Source of the DNA: Gammaproteobacteria bacterium
GTDB taxonomy: Bacteria > Pseudomonadota > Gammaproteobacteria > SZUA-229
DNA length: 37,800 nt
Assembly: GCA_030148865.1 (NCBI GenBank)
Contig: JASBSR010000013.1
Location: forward strand, 1 to 37,800
Reading direction: 5' to 3'
The notes under the pieces are model-generated. The model had not been told where the DNA came from. It did no database searches and saw only the letters and a program-made list of their open reading frames with translations. The position numbers were made by a program, and so were the translations under genes. Below, one piece after another: positions 1 through 6,490 of this stretch. Position 1 is the first letter of the stretch, and each line of letters begins with the position of its first letter.

Positions 1-84
1 GACACCGTCCTTGCCAGTCAGGTCCTTGCCTTCACGCAGCGCCTTGAGTGCTGCGTCCGTATCAAAGTGAATATCTTTTTTCAT
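1..84 (-). CDS. IS256-family transposase, N-terminal 28 residues only
   Basis: The ATG is at 82-84 on the minus strand and the frame is open to the window edge. The 28 visible residues begin MKKDIHFDTDAALKAL and continue through a GKDLTGKDGV motif. That motif is characteristic of the N-terminus of IS256-family (mutator-type) DDE transposases, just before the conserved LTPLIKQLTEAAL stretch, which would lie outside the window. Only the N-terminus is visible, so intactness cannot be judged. It lies downstream of and parallel to the hvf genes and does not interrupt hvfC. Confidence 0.7.
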   Translation of the reverse strand, partial: MKKDIHFDTDAALKALREGKDLTGKDGV

Positions 85-140
85 GTATCATCTCTTTTGT
101 CTCAAGTTTAAAGAAATGACACAGAATTCTGAACACTACC
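1..140 (-). mobile_element. Right-hand end of an IS256-family-like insertion sequence (partial)
   Basis: The window opens inside an element whose transposase starts at base 84 and reads leftward off the edge. Just outside that start, around 113-140, lies the stretch TGACACAGAATTCTGAACAC. It looks like the TGACAC-type outer ends of IS256-group elements from Gram-negative bacteria, so the element boundary is probably near 140. The other end, and hence any target-site duplication, is outside the window. The boundary is an inference; the transposase start is read directly. Confidence 0.55.
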
Positions 141-231
141 AAGTATTCTGAAAATGTTCCTTTGGATACCTGGATCCAGTTACGGGTCTTGACGCCGCAG
201 TCGCTGGTCTGCATTGTCTGACGGCCAGCCT

Positions 232-1005
232 TTATCGACTTGCACCGAGGATAATGCCGCTCTGCTGTAGCTCCTGCAACGCGGCGAGACCGCCCTGCAT
301 GACTATGTCTGGATTGGGGTGCTGCATTTCTGCTGTGATTTGTTCGATCGCCAGCTGACCGCTCATGCAGTCGTCGTCCTGCAGCAGATGCAGCAGGCGT
401 GCGGTGACAGGGTTGATTTCCATAAATTTAACCTCGTCGTTGCGATTGCGATAGACCACTAAATAGCTGGCCTGTGCGGGCGGTACGTCAGGTAAAAATT
501 CCGGACTCATTTTGTGTACCGGAAACTGATAGGCCAGTGGCCAGGCCAGCGGTGACAGTACCGGGTGGCCGGCAAGCAGGTCGCCGTTGGCTGCTATGTC
601 GTTCATGTCGATACTTTCTTCGGCAATGTTAAGTGCCAGTTCTACCCATTCATAATGCGCGAGTTCTGTTAAACCTGCAGGATCTTCTGGCTGAGGTTCA
701 CGTTCGTTGTTGAGATAGGCGAGAAATTCCTGGGAGATTTCCAGAAAATACGGCGAGCGTGATTTGTGATGTGCAAAAAAGTCACGCACCATTCTGTGCC
801 AGTTTGTCTCGCCGTAAATGGATTTAATGACCGGGAAGCCGTTGCCGAGAAAAGCTTCGATGTTGTTGTATAACAGCTCGCGGTAAATTGCCATGCGACG
901 ATCTTCGATACCGACGGGTGCGGGATTATTTTCCGGGTCGCGCAGGTGTGCAGTAAATTCATACTGCGCCTGTTTGAATGCGGGGGCTTTTGTTGTGCTG
1001 GTCAT
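232..1005 (-). CDS. hvfC: HvfC-type RiPP maturation partner protein (DUF2063 domain)
   Basis: This 257-residue protein has an N-terminal helical DUF2063 region (about residues 10-105; motifs RMAIYRELLYNNIEAFL and FPVIKSIYGE). A C-terminal half follows that resembles the precursor-binding part of HvfC/BufC proteins. In this family the protein pairs with the DUF692 iron oxidase and presents the precursor peptide to it; it has no catalytic motif of its own. It is the last gene of the minus-strand hvf group, 67 bp after hvfB, with a repeat-derived hairpin in the gap. The length is normal, so the nearby IS end at 140 did not truncate it. The start is the only ATG giving the full domain; its ribosome-binding site is weak. 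Confidence 0.85.
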   Translation of the reverse strand: MTSTTKAPAFKQAQYEFTAHLRDPENNPAPVGIEDRRMAIYRELLYNNIEAFLGNGFPVIKSIYGETNWHRMVRDFFAHHKSRSPYFLEISQEFLAYLNNEREPQPEDPAGLTELAHYEWVELALNIAEESIDMNDIAANGDLLAGHPVLSPLAWPLAYQFPVHKMSPEFLPDVPPAQASYLVVYRNRNDEVKFMEINPVTARLLHLLQDDDCMSGQLAIEQITAEMQHPNPDIVMQGGLAALQELQQSGIILGASR

Positions 1006-1016
1006 GGTTAAAAACG

Positions 1017-1075
1017 AGATCCTTCACTGGCGTTCAGGATGACAGTTTCGCTGCCCCGGGGTAGTGAGACTGTCA
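1017..1075. repeat. Half copy of a dispersed repeat plus hairpin in the hvfB-hvfC gap
   Basis: On the minus strand the gap contains TGTCATCCTGAACGCCAGTG followed by AAGGATCT. This is one half of a short repeat widely scattered in bacterial genomes, usually found as two inverted halves. Next to it, TGACAGT (1040-1046) and ACTGTCA (1069-1075) form 7-bp arms around a near-palindromic GC-rich core, and the right arm overlaps the hvfB stop codon. The hairpin could set relative amounts of hvfB and hvfC mRNA; that is inference. Confidence 0.5.
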
Positions 1076-1927
1076 CTTTTCATTCGCAGCGGCTAGCTGC
1101 GTATGTTTGTTCTGATAGTCGATGATGGTGTCGATTTCTGTGAGTAATTCAGGGACGGGCGGAATATTAAAATCGCGTTCCAGCAAGGTCGGAAACACGC
1201 CGAAGTGTTCATAAGCAATGTCTAGTATATCCCATACTGGGTCGATGACGTTGTCGCCATGAGTGTCAACAATTAAATCATCGGCTTCGTTGTAATGGCC
1301 AGCAATGTGCGCGTAAACAATGCGTTTGCCGGGGAGTTGTTTCAGGTATTCAATCGGATTGTAATGATGATTGACTGAATTAACATAAATATTATTGACG
1401 TCCAGAAGCAGGCCACAGTCGGCTTCTTCGATCACGGCGATGATGAATTCGATTTCGCTCATGTCGCTGCCAGGTGCGGGGGTGTAATACGAGGCGTTTT
1501 CCATCGCGATTTGCTGTTCGAGTATATCCTGCACGCGTTTGATGCGATCAGCGACATAGTGCACGGCTTCTTCGGTGAATGGGATGGGTAGCAGGTCGTA
1601 TAGATGGCCATCGTCTGAACAGTAAGTGAGATGTTCGGTGTAATATTTCATCTCGTGCTCGCGCAGAAATGCGCCCACCTGTTTGACAAAAGCTTCGTCG
1701 AGGCCGGCCGGGCTGCCGATCGACAGCGAGAGACCATGGCAGACAAAATCAAAGCGCTCGGTAAATTCGCGAAACTTGCGTCCGTATTTGCCACCCAGGC
1801 CTATCCAGTTCTCGGGCGCGACCTCCATAAAGCCAACCTGGTCGAGTTTTGCTTTCAGCAGGGGGTCGAGGATCTCGCGCCGCAGGCCGAGACCCGCGCC
1901 CTGAACTGGATAGGCTGCTGTGGTCAT
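1073..1927 (-). CDS. hvfB: HvfB-type multinuclear non-heme iron oxidase (DUF692) RiPP maturase
   Basis: This 284-residue protein is a DUF692 TIM barrel. Conserved metal-binding-type residues are visible in order: E39-N40 (VAPENW), H64 (CHGLSLSIGS), E98-H99, E143-N144 (MENASYY), D176 (LLLDVNNIYVN), H207 (YAHIAGH), D221 and H223 (DTHGD), and E250 (LLERDFN). Enzymes of this group (MNIO; MbnB, HvfB, BufB) use two or three irons and O2 to convert cysteines of a precursor into copper-binding heterocycles such as oxazolone/thioamide or thiooxazole. The partner hvfC lies immediately downstream and a precursor with EGKCG repeats lies upstream, which supports the HvfB assignment. It starts 15 bp after the DoxX gene, so the two are probably co-transcribed. 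The exact product on this precursor is inferred. Confidence 0.9.
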   Translation of the reverse strand: MTTAAYPVQGAGLGLRREILDPLLKAKLDQVGFMEVAPENWIGLGGKYGRKFREFTERFDFVCHGLSLSIGSPAGLDEAFVKQVGAFLREHEMKYYTEHLTYCSDDGHLYDLLPIPFTEEAVHYVADRIKRVQDILEQQIAMENASYYTPAPGSDMSEIEFIIAVIEEADCGLLLDVNNIYVNSVNHHYNPIEYLKQLPGKRIVYAHIAGHYNEADDLIVDTHGDNVIDPVWDILDIAYEHFGVFPTLLERDFNIPPVPELLTEIDTIIDYQNKHTQLAAANEK

Positions 1928-1942
1928 ACTGCTCTCATCGAA

Positions 1943-2410
1943 TTATGCTGCTTTGCAGAAGCGTTTTGCCAGCAGATGGTCCAGGCTGGCTTTGCCGGGG
2001 CCCATGAACAACAGTGGCAGCAACAGGATCAGGTACATCAGCGGCAGTTTGAAACCATTGCTGCAGACATTGTATCCATGTTCGGCATGTACACTATACC
2101 ACGCGACCAGATCCAGAATAATCAGGCTGACCGTGGCAAAGCGCGTACCCAGACCGATTACCAGTGCAATTGCACCCAGTAACTCACTCCAGGTGGAGAG
2201 AAACCAGCTGATATCGGGCGGGATTACATTGAATGGAAACGGAAACTGGCCGGTGAAATCGGTGAACCAGTTCTGGCCGTTGAATTTTTCGACACCGGAT
2301 TCCCAGAATTCGTAGGCCAGTAAAAAACGCAAACCCAGTTGTGGTAGCCAGGTACCCAGTTTGTCGAGAAAGCTATAGATACTGCATCCCAGTGACATGA
2401 TGGCTTGCAT
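1943..2410 (-). CDS. DoxX-family membrane protein of the hvf locus (HvfX/HvfD-like)
   Basis: This 155-residue integral membrane protein has four predicted membrane spans, about residues 22-38, 68-90, 93-110 and 120-138. It carries DoxX-type features (LGLRFLLAYEFWESGVEKF near the start, GTRFATVSLIILDLVAW in the middle). DoxX proteins are regular members of HvfA/bufferin-type gene clusters, where a role in the copper-RiPP pathway is assumed but the biochemistry is poorly defined. An AGAGGGG ribosome-binding site precedes the ATG at 2410; a second ATG four codons later is possible. It follows the glutamate-synthase-like gene by 104 bp and precedes hvfB by 15 bp. Confidence 0.8.
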   Translation of the reverse strand: MQAIMSLGCSIYSFLDKLGTWLPQLGLRFLLAYEFWESGVEKFNGQNWFTDFTGQFPFPFNVIPPDISWFLSTWSELLGAIALVIGLGTRFATVSLIILDLVAWYSVHAEHGYNVCSNGFKLPLMYLILLLPLLFMGPGKASLDHLLAKRFCKAA

Positions 2411-2514
2411 GATGACCCCTCTTTTATGGCTATCGACTGTTGGTGGCTTGAAACCTGATGTTATTGTTTATTGACCATGAGTTCTGTCGTTGACAGTCAG
2501 TCAGTTGTCAAAGT

Positions 2515-4053
2515 TCACTGATTGTGGGCATTTTGTTGTGCCGGCCTGGCTAGTTCGGGTGGCGTGACATCCGGCCAGAGTTGACTGAGAGCCACCGTGT
2601 GGCCATTATCCTGCACGATGCGCACATGGTGGCGTTTGAAATCACGCGGTGAGCGCAGGCCACAGGAATGCGCGATCATGCCGACTTCGTATTCCAGATT
2701 TTTGACGTAATTGCTCACCCGGGTCGATTTTTGCATTGCCACCAGGCCTTTCTGCAATTTCTTGTTGTGGGTGGCGATACCGGTGGGACAGGTGTTTTTA
2801 TTGCACTGCAAGGCCTGAATACAGCCGAGCGCGAGCATAAAGCCGCGCGCCGAGGTAATAAAATCAGCACCGGCGCACAGCGCCCAGGCGACTTCGCTGG
2901 GGTTGATCAATTTGCCCGAGGTGATCACGCGCACCCGCGGGCGCAGACCGTGACGGTTGAGGGCGTCGACCAGCAGCGGCAGGCTTTCTGAAATGGTTAA
3001 GCCTACATAGTCCATCAGGCTCATCGGTGCCGCGCCAGTGCCGCCGTCGGCGCTATCTAGCGTAATGAAATCGGGTGCGGAAGCGATGCCACGTTTCAGG
3101 ATGCAGGCGCAAAGCTCGTTGATCCAGATGTCATCACCCAGCACCACCTTGAAACCGGTGGGTTTGCCAGTGACTGTGCGCACCCGGTCGATCATATCCA
3201 GCAGAGTATCATTCGAAGTGATTTCGTGGTGCCGGTTCGGGCTGATCGAAGATGTGCCAGCCGGGATGCCGCGGATTCGGGCGATTTCTGCATCGACTTT
3301 GGCGGCGGGTAGCATGCCGCCCTTGCCGGGTTTGGCGCCCTGCGACATTTTGATTTCGAACATGCGCACCTGCGGAAGCGCAGCGATTTCGCGGAGCTTG
3401 ACTTCCGACAAATTCCCGGCTTCGTCACGCACGCCGTATTTGGCGGTGCCGATCTGAAACACAATGTCGGCACCGCCTTCGAGATGATAGGGTGAGAGCC
3501 CGCCTTCGCCGGTGTTCATCCAGCTCCCGGCTTTTTTTGCACCGTGCGAGAGCGCCTGCACTGCCGGTTTGGAAATCGCGCCATAGCTCATGCCGGAAAT
3601 GTTGATCAGCGCGGCAGTGGTGTAGGGTTGCGCACAATAACCGTCACCGATGGTGATGGCCTCGGGTTCGACCGCTTCGGTGCCCAGTTTGGGAAAAGCA
3701 CAGTTGACGAACAGCATGGTGCCTGTCGGCCGTAAGTCACGAGTAGAGCCAAAGGCGACAGTGGCGTCGATGTCTTTCGAGGCGCGGTACACCCAGGAAC
3801 GTTGTGCGCGATTGAACGGCATTTCTTCGCGGTCCATGGCGAAAAAATACTGGCGAAAGAATGTGCCGACGTGTTCGAAGTAATAGCGCAGGTGACCGAT
3901 GACAGGGTAGTTGCGCAGGATCGTCTGCCGAGTTTGAGTGACATCCGAGATGTATACTGCGATCAGAAACAGGATGAATACGCCGACCACAAAAATAAAT
4001 ACTGTCGCCAGCCAGCCGAGAATCTCCAGCCCTAGTGCGTCACCTGAAAACAT
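2515..4053 (-). CDS. Membrane-anchored FMN-binding glutamate-synthase-family protein
   Basis: The 512-residue protein starts with a hydrophobic segment (about residues 10-36). A stand-alone FMN/[3Fe-4S] domain like the central-to-FMN part of glutamate synthase follows (about 90-490). Visible motifs are GEGGLSPYH (183-190), KMSQGAKPGKGGMLP (235-249), DSADGGTGAAP (333-343), and the cluster cysteines C411, C417 and C422 in CIQALQCNKNTC. No glutaminase or NADPH-binding domain is present, so classical glutamate synthesis is not expected and an electron donor must be separate. The start has a good GAGG site 6-7 bp upstream. It sits between hvfA and the DoxX gene, 104 bp from the latter. Such proteins are usually annotated without a known substrate; here the context suggests, but does not prove, a role in the copper-peptide pathway. 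Confidence 0.85.
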   Translation of the reverse strand: MFSGDALGLEILGWLATVFIFVVGVFILFLIAVYISDVTQTRQTILRNYPVIGHLRYYFEHVGTFFRQYFFAMDREEMPFNRAQRSWVYRASKDIDATVAFGSTRDLRPTGTMLFVNCAFPKLGTEAVEPEAITIGDGYCAQPYTTAALINISGMSYGAISKPAVQALSHGAKKAGSWMNTGEGGLSPYHLEGGADIVFQIGTAKYGVRDEAGNLSEVKLREIAALPQVRMFEIKMSQGAKPGKGGMLPAAKVDAEIARIRGIPAGTSSISPNRHHEITSNDTLLDMIDRVRTVTGKPTGFKVVLGDDIWINELCACILKRGIASAPDFITLDSADGGTGAAPMSLMDYVGLTISESLPLLVDALNRHGLRPRVRVITSGKLINPSEVAWALCAGADFITSARGFMLALGCIQALQCNKNTCPTGIATHNKKLQKGLVAMQKSTRVSNYVKNLEYEVGMIAHSCGLRSPRDFKRHHVRIVQDNGHTVALSQLWPDVTPPELARPAQQNAHNQ

Positions 4054-4163
4054 GCGGTACTACCTCATTGTAAATTAGCAAACTCTGATAGAAATCGCCC
4101 TGGATTTATTGTTGGCCTTGCTGCTCGTTTGCAAAGATTTAACATAAACGCACAAAATGAAAT

Positions 4164-4196
4164 AAAAAAGCCCCGAAACTGGTCGGGGCTTTTTTT
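4164..4196. terminator. Bidirectional rho-independent terminator after hvfA
   Basis: A 13-bp perfect stem (4164-4176 with 4183-4195), whose core is GCCCCGA/TCGGGGC, has a 6-base loop and is flanked by A/T tracts on both sides, so it can stop transcription in either direction. It lies 22 bp past the hvfA stop codon and about 110 bp before the flavoprotein gene. It should end most hvfA transcripts, with the biosynthetic genes expressed by read-through or from another promoter. Confidence 0.9.
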
Positions 4197-4217
4197 GGTA
4201 CAGCGATAAAGCCGGTA

Positions 4218-4559
4218 TTACTCGTCTTCGCTTTTTTTCATTTTGCCTTCGCCGCATTTACCTTCGCCGCACTTGCCTTCTTTATTTTTCATCATGCTTT
4301 CGCCGCACTTGCCTTCTTTATCCTTCATCATACCTTCACTGTCTTTTTCCGTCATACCTTCACCGGACTTGCCTTCGTGGTCTTGTTTTTTCATGCTACC
4401 GCCGCATTTACCTTCGGCGACCTGCATATAACCGCTGTCCAGATTGCTCATGCCGAAAGGATTGCTGCCAGCACTGGCAACAGGTGCTGCTGACATGGCG
4501 GCAGCAAAAGTGGCGCCCATAGCAACAGCAAGTGATTTTCTAAGCGTATTACTTGACAT
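4218..4559 (-). CDS. hvfA: HvfA-family Cys-rich RiPP metallophore precursor
   Basis: This 113-residue precursor has a signal peptide (residues 1-30, ending APVASA before GSN) and then a very hydrophilic Lys/Glu/Gly/Met-rich tail. Four EGKCG motifs carry C52, C85, C97 and C102, the only cysteines; a fifth unit reads EGKSG (62-66), with Ser in place of Cys. In HvfA-type precursors the motif cysteines are converted by the HvfB/HvfC pair into copper-binding groups, and the peptide is exported to protect against or buffer copper. The ATG at 4557-4559 has an AGGAG site nine bases upstream; the longer frame to 4676 has no such support and would precede the signal peptide. The modification chemistry is inferred from family knowledge. 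Confidence 0.9.
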   Translation of the reverse strand: MSSNTLRKSLAVAMGATFAAAMSAAPVASAGSNPFGMSNLDSGYMQVAEGKCGGSMKKQDHEGKSGEGMTEKDSEGMMKDKEGKCGESMMKNKEGKCGEGKCGEGKMKKSEDE

Positions 4560-4583
4560 TAATTTAATCTCCTGGATTTGATG

Positions 4584-4661
4584 GTGTACATGCCCTTCTG
4601 CAGGGTACCTGAGTGTACATTGTTCACCGAAACAAAGACAATGGTCTGAATATGGAAGTTC
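4584..4661 (-). promoter_or_regulatory. Putative promoter/operator region of hvfA
   Basis: In the 125-bp gap upstream of hvfA, an 8-bp direct repeat GTGTACAT occurs at 4584-4591 and 4613-4620. A 6-bp inverted repeat, CATTGT/ACAATG, occupies 4618-4623 and 4638-4643. On the minus strand GAACTT (4661-4656) and TCTTTG (4638-4633) are 17 bp apart, loosely resembling an extracytoplasmic-function sigma factor promoter. No convincing sigma-70 pair was seen. The individual matches are weak; the clustering in the expected place is the main argument. Confidence 0.3.
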
Positions 4662-4684
4662 ACGGGAATACATCATTTAATTTA

Positions 4685-5122
4685 TCACTTTTTTATAACA
4701 TTTGAACGTGCTTGCAGGCAGCGCAGGTACGCCGCTGCATCAGGTGGCTGTTGTGAGCGCTGCGCCTGCCACAGCGCCTCGGCCAGGCATTCCATCATAT
4801 CGTGTTCAGCAGCGTGCGCCGTCCCGTGTTTATCCAGCAAATTTTGATAGCAGGCGCGTATCCCGGCAGGTCGGTTGGTGCTGAGCTGTTCTGCCAGCGC
4901 AATATGCATGCTCATGTGTAGAAAAGGGTTGGTTTCACCCTGTTCCGGTGGATACTCACGTTCGAGAGCATCAGCGCTAGCAAACAGTTTCTGATACTCC
5001 GGGTGTAGCTCGATGATGCGCACAATCACGGTTTGCATGGCGTCCAGTGGTGCTGCCGAAAGTTTAGCCTGCCAGCTATCGTAAAAAACTTTTCTGAGTT
5101 GGTTGCGGTCGTGACCAAACAT
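4685..5122 (-). CDS. DUF1841 family protein
   Basis: This 145-residue soluble protein matches the DUF1841 family across its length. It has MFGHDRNQLRKVFYDSW at the start, ELHPEYQKLF near residue 55, a GETNPFLHMSMHIALAEQL block near 80-98, and AEHDMMECLAEALWQAQR near 112-130. The histidines in the central and C-terminal blocks (HMSMH, AEHDM) are conserved in the family, but no function is established. It precedes hvfA on the same strand by 125 bp, yet that gap appears to hold regulatory sequence, so co-transcription is uncertain. I have an unverified impression that DUF1841 genes often sit near nth; here nth is about 2.3 kb away. Confidence 0.85.
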   Translation of the reverse strand: MFGHDRNQLRKVFYDSWQAKLSAAPLDAMQTVIVRIIELHPEYQKLFASADALEREYPPEQGETNPFLHMSMHIALAEQLSTNRPAGIRACYQNLLDKHGTAHAAEHDMMECLAEALWQAQRSQQPPDAAAYLRCLQARSNVIKK

Positions 5123-5408
5123 GGAGGTGGTGGTTGATGAGTCGAAGCACGAGTTTAACAGATGCCGCCTGATACCTGCTTGCTTGCAGGGCTAGACGTC
5201 TTTCGCAAGCCCTGAATGTATTCTTATCTCAGGGTGCGCCCAGAATCGGTGCGGGTGCCGGGGCAGATATTTGTCCGGCTGTTAGGTAATATCAGCATTG
5301 CGCGTGTGCTGAGGTAATAATTAGAGAACGCTAATATATTATCGGGCACGCCCTGGTCATGAGCATGAAAAATGAGCTGAGTCTGGGATATTGAGGAAGA
5401 AGAGCGGG

Positions 5409-5627
5409 GTGATCAGGAAGGCGATAAAAATTGTTAGTATCGTGCTGATCGCAGCCGGTACGGGTCGCATTCTGGAGCTATCACCGTCAGTATCGTCCGG
5501 CGCACAGCTTACATATGCTATTACTGGCGCTCAGGACGATAAAATTGTGCTGTATTCGATAGCGGCTGCCATGAGTTTGATTGCTGGTGCGTGGCTCAAT
5601 TTTAAAAATAAACGGGAGTCGAGATGA
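5409..5627 (+). CDS. Small membrane protein, DUF3185-like
   Basis: This 72-residue protein has two membrane segments: the N-terminal IVSIVLIAAGTGRIL and a C-terminal IAAAMSLIAGAWL. The loop contains TGAQDDKIVLYSI, which resembles the TGxPTDKxxW signature of DUF3185. I prefer the GTG at 5409 (MIRKAIKIVSIV) because the purine-rich GAGGAAGAAGAG just upstream serves as its ribosome-binding site; a TTG at 5391 would add six residues. Its stop codon overlaps the start of the next gene by four bases, so the two are translationally coupled. The function is unknown. Confidence 0.65.
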   Translation: MIRKAIKIVSIVLIAAGTGRILELSPSVSSGAQLTYAITGAQDDKIVLYSIAAAMSLIAGAWLNFKNKRESR

Positions 5628-5875
5628 ATATTGAAGCATTCGTAATTACATTGGCAACAGGTGCGTTGGCCGGATGGCTCGCAGGTACAATATTAAAAGG
5701 CCGCGGTTTTGGCATAATCGGAAATATTGTTATCGGTATTGTTGGCGCAGTTGTTGGTGGATTTTTGTTTGGGCTGCTTGGCATACACGCTGGTGGTCTG
5801 ATTGGCTCGTTAATTACAGCAACCATTGGTGCGATTGTGCTGCTCTATGTGGTGAGTCTTATCAAGAAAGCCTAG
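5624..5875 (+). CDS. GlsB/YeaQ/YmgE family (transglycosylase-associated) stress membrane protein
   Basis: An 83-residue, glycine-rich protein with three membrane segments and the family hallmarks GALAGWLAGTILKGRGFG, IIGNIVIGIVGAVVGG and LIGSLITATIGAIVLLYVV. Members are small inner-membrane proteins induced by general stress; their molecular role is not known. It overlaps the preceding DUF3185-like gene (ATGA), which suggests a two-gene stress operon. Confidence 0.85.
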   Translation: MNIEAFVITLATGALAGWLAGTILKGRGFGIIGNIVIGIVGAVVGGFLFGLLGIHAGGLIGSLITATIGAIVLLYVVSLIKKA

Positions 5876-5936
5876 AGAATTGTGGTAGTCTGCTGCTACC
5901 GGCAAACCCGACGAGAGCGCTTCAGGCGGAAGAACT

Positions 5937-6377
5937 ATGGCTGACAGTAGCAAAAGTATCCTGGGTCAAATTCAGCGCAATGCTGTCGCCATTATTAGTC
6001 TGGTGGTAGCGGTTAGCAGCCTGAGCTACAACACCTGGCGCAACGAAAAAACTGAAGATAATCGTAATCAGCGCATTGCTGCATTTGAATTGCTGCTCAA
6101 ACTCAATGAGTTACAACAGGTGGTGTTCTATCACTATTACGACAAGGATAACGTAAACAGAGGTAATCCACGCACTGGCTGGGCATACGTATTAACCATT
6201 CATGATCTGTCCCAGGTTCTGAAATCACCATTGCCCGAATCGGCTGAGAAGTTGCAGACAGTCTGGAAGCAGAACTGGCAAACACTAGGCAGCGATCAAA
6301 CCAGCGTTGATGCGGTGCTGGCTGAGGTTGACACAGTGCGGCTAGATACGCTGGGCATATTAAAGACTCTGGAGTAA
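5937..6377 (+). CDS. Uncharacterised protein with one N-terminal membrane anchor
   Basis: The 146-residue protein has a single membrane segment at about residues 16-32 (AVAIISLVVAVSSLSY). A charged linker follows (NEKTEDNRNQRIAAF), then a helical soluble domain of about 100 residues with no recognised motif. The topology suggests a sensor or scaffold anchored in the inner membrane, but no function can be named. GGAAG lies five bases before the ATG. It is 61 bp downstream of the GlsB-like gene and may share its transcript. Confidence 0.65.
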   Translation: MADSSKSILGQIQRNAVAIISLVVAVSSLSYNTWRNEKTEDNRNQRIAAFELLLKLNELQQVVFYHYYDKDNVNRGNPRTGWAYVLTIHDLSQVLKSPLPESAEKLQTVWKQNWQTLGSDQTSVDAVLAEVDTVRLDTLGILKTLE

Positions 6378-6490
6378 TGTTTATGCTCCGTCATACCCGT
6401 GTAGACCGGTACCCGTTGTTTATGGAAGGTAGGGCATGATGCACAACAGGTATAGCGCTCGGCTGACTCAATATCTATGGAAGATCAACA

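Noticed and set aside
1631..2182. Plus-strand frame of 183 codons opposite hvfB and the DoxX gene
   Set aside because: It is the antisense of two well-supported genes, spans their junction, and shows no family motif.
4230..4420. Possible CRISPR-like or satellite repeat
   Set aside because: The repeated units encode the EGKCG motifs, have unequal spacing and no spacer/repeat pattern. No CRISPR array was seen anywhere in the window.
4243..4431. Plus-strand frame rich in PSPHLPS repeats
   Set aside because: It is the antisense of the EGKCG repeats of hvfA; the repetition is inherited from that gene.
5123..5408. Intergenic region before the DUF3185-like gene searched for a small RNA or riboswitch
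   Set aside because: Only a weak CAGGGCT/AGCCCTG inverted repeat (5187-5214) was seen; there is no known riboswitch core or terminator.
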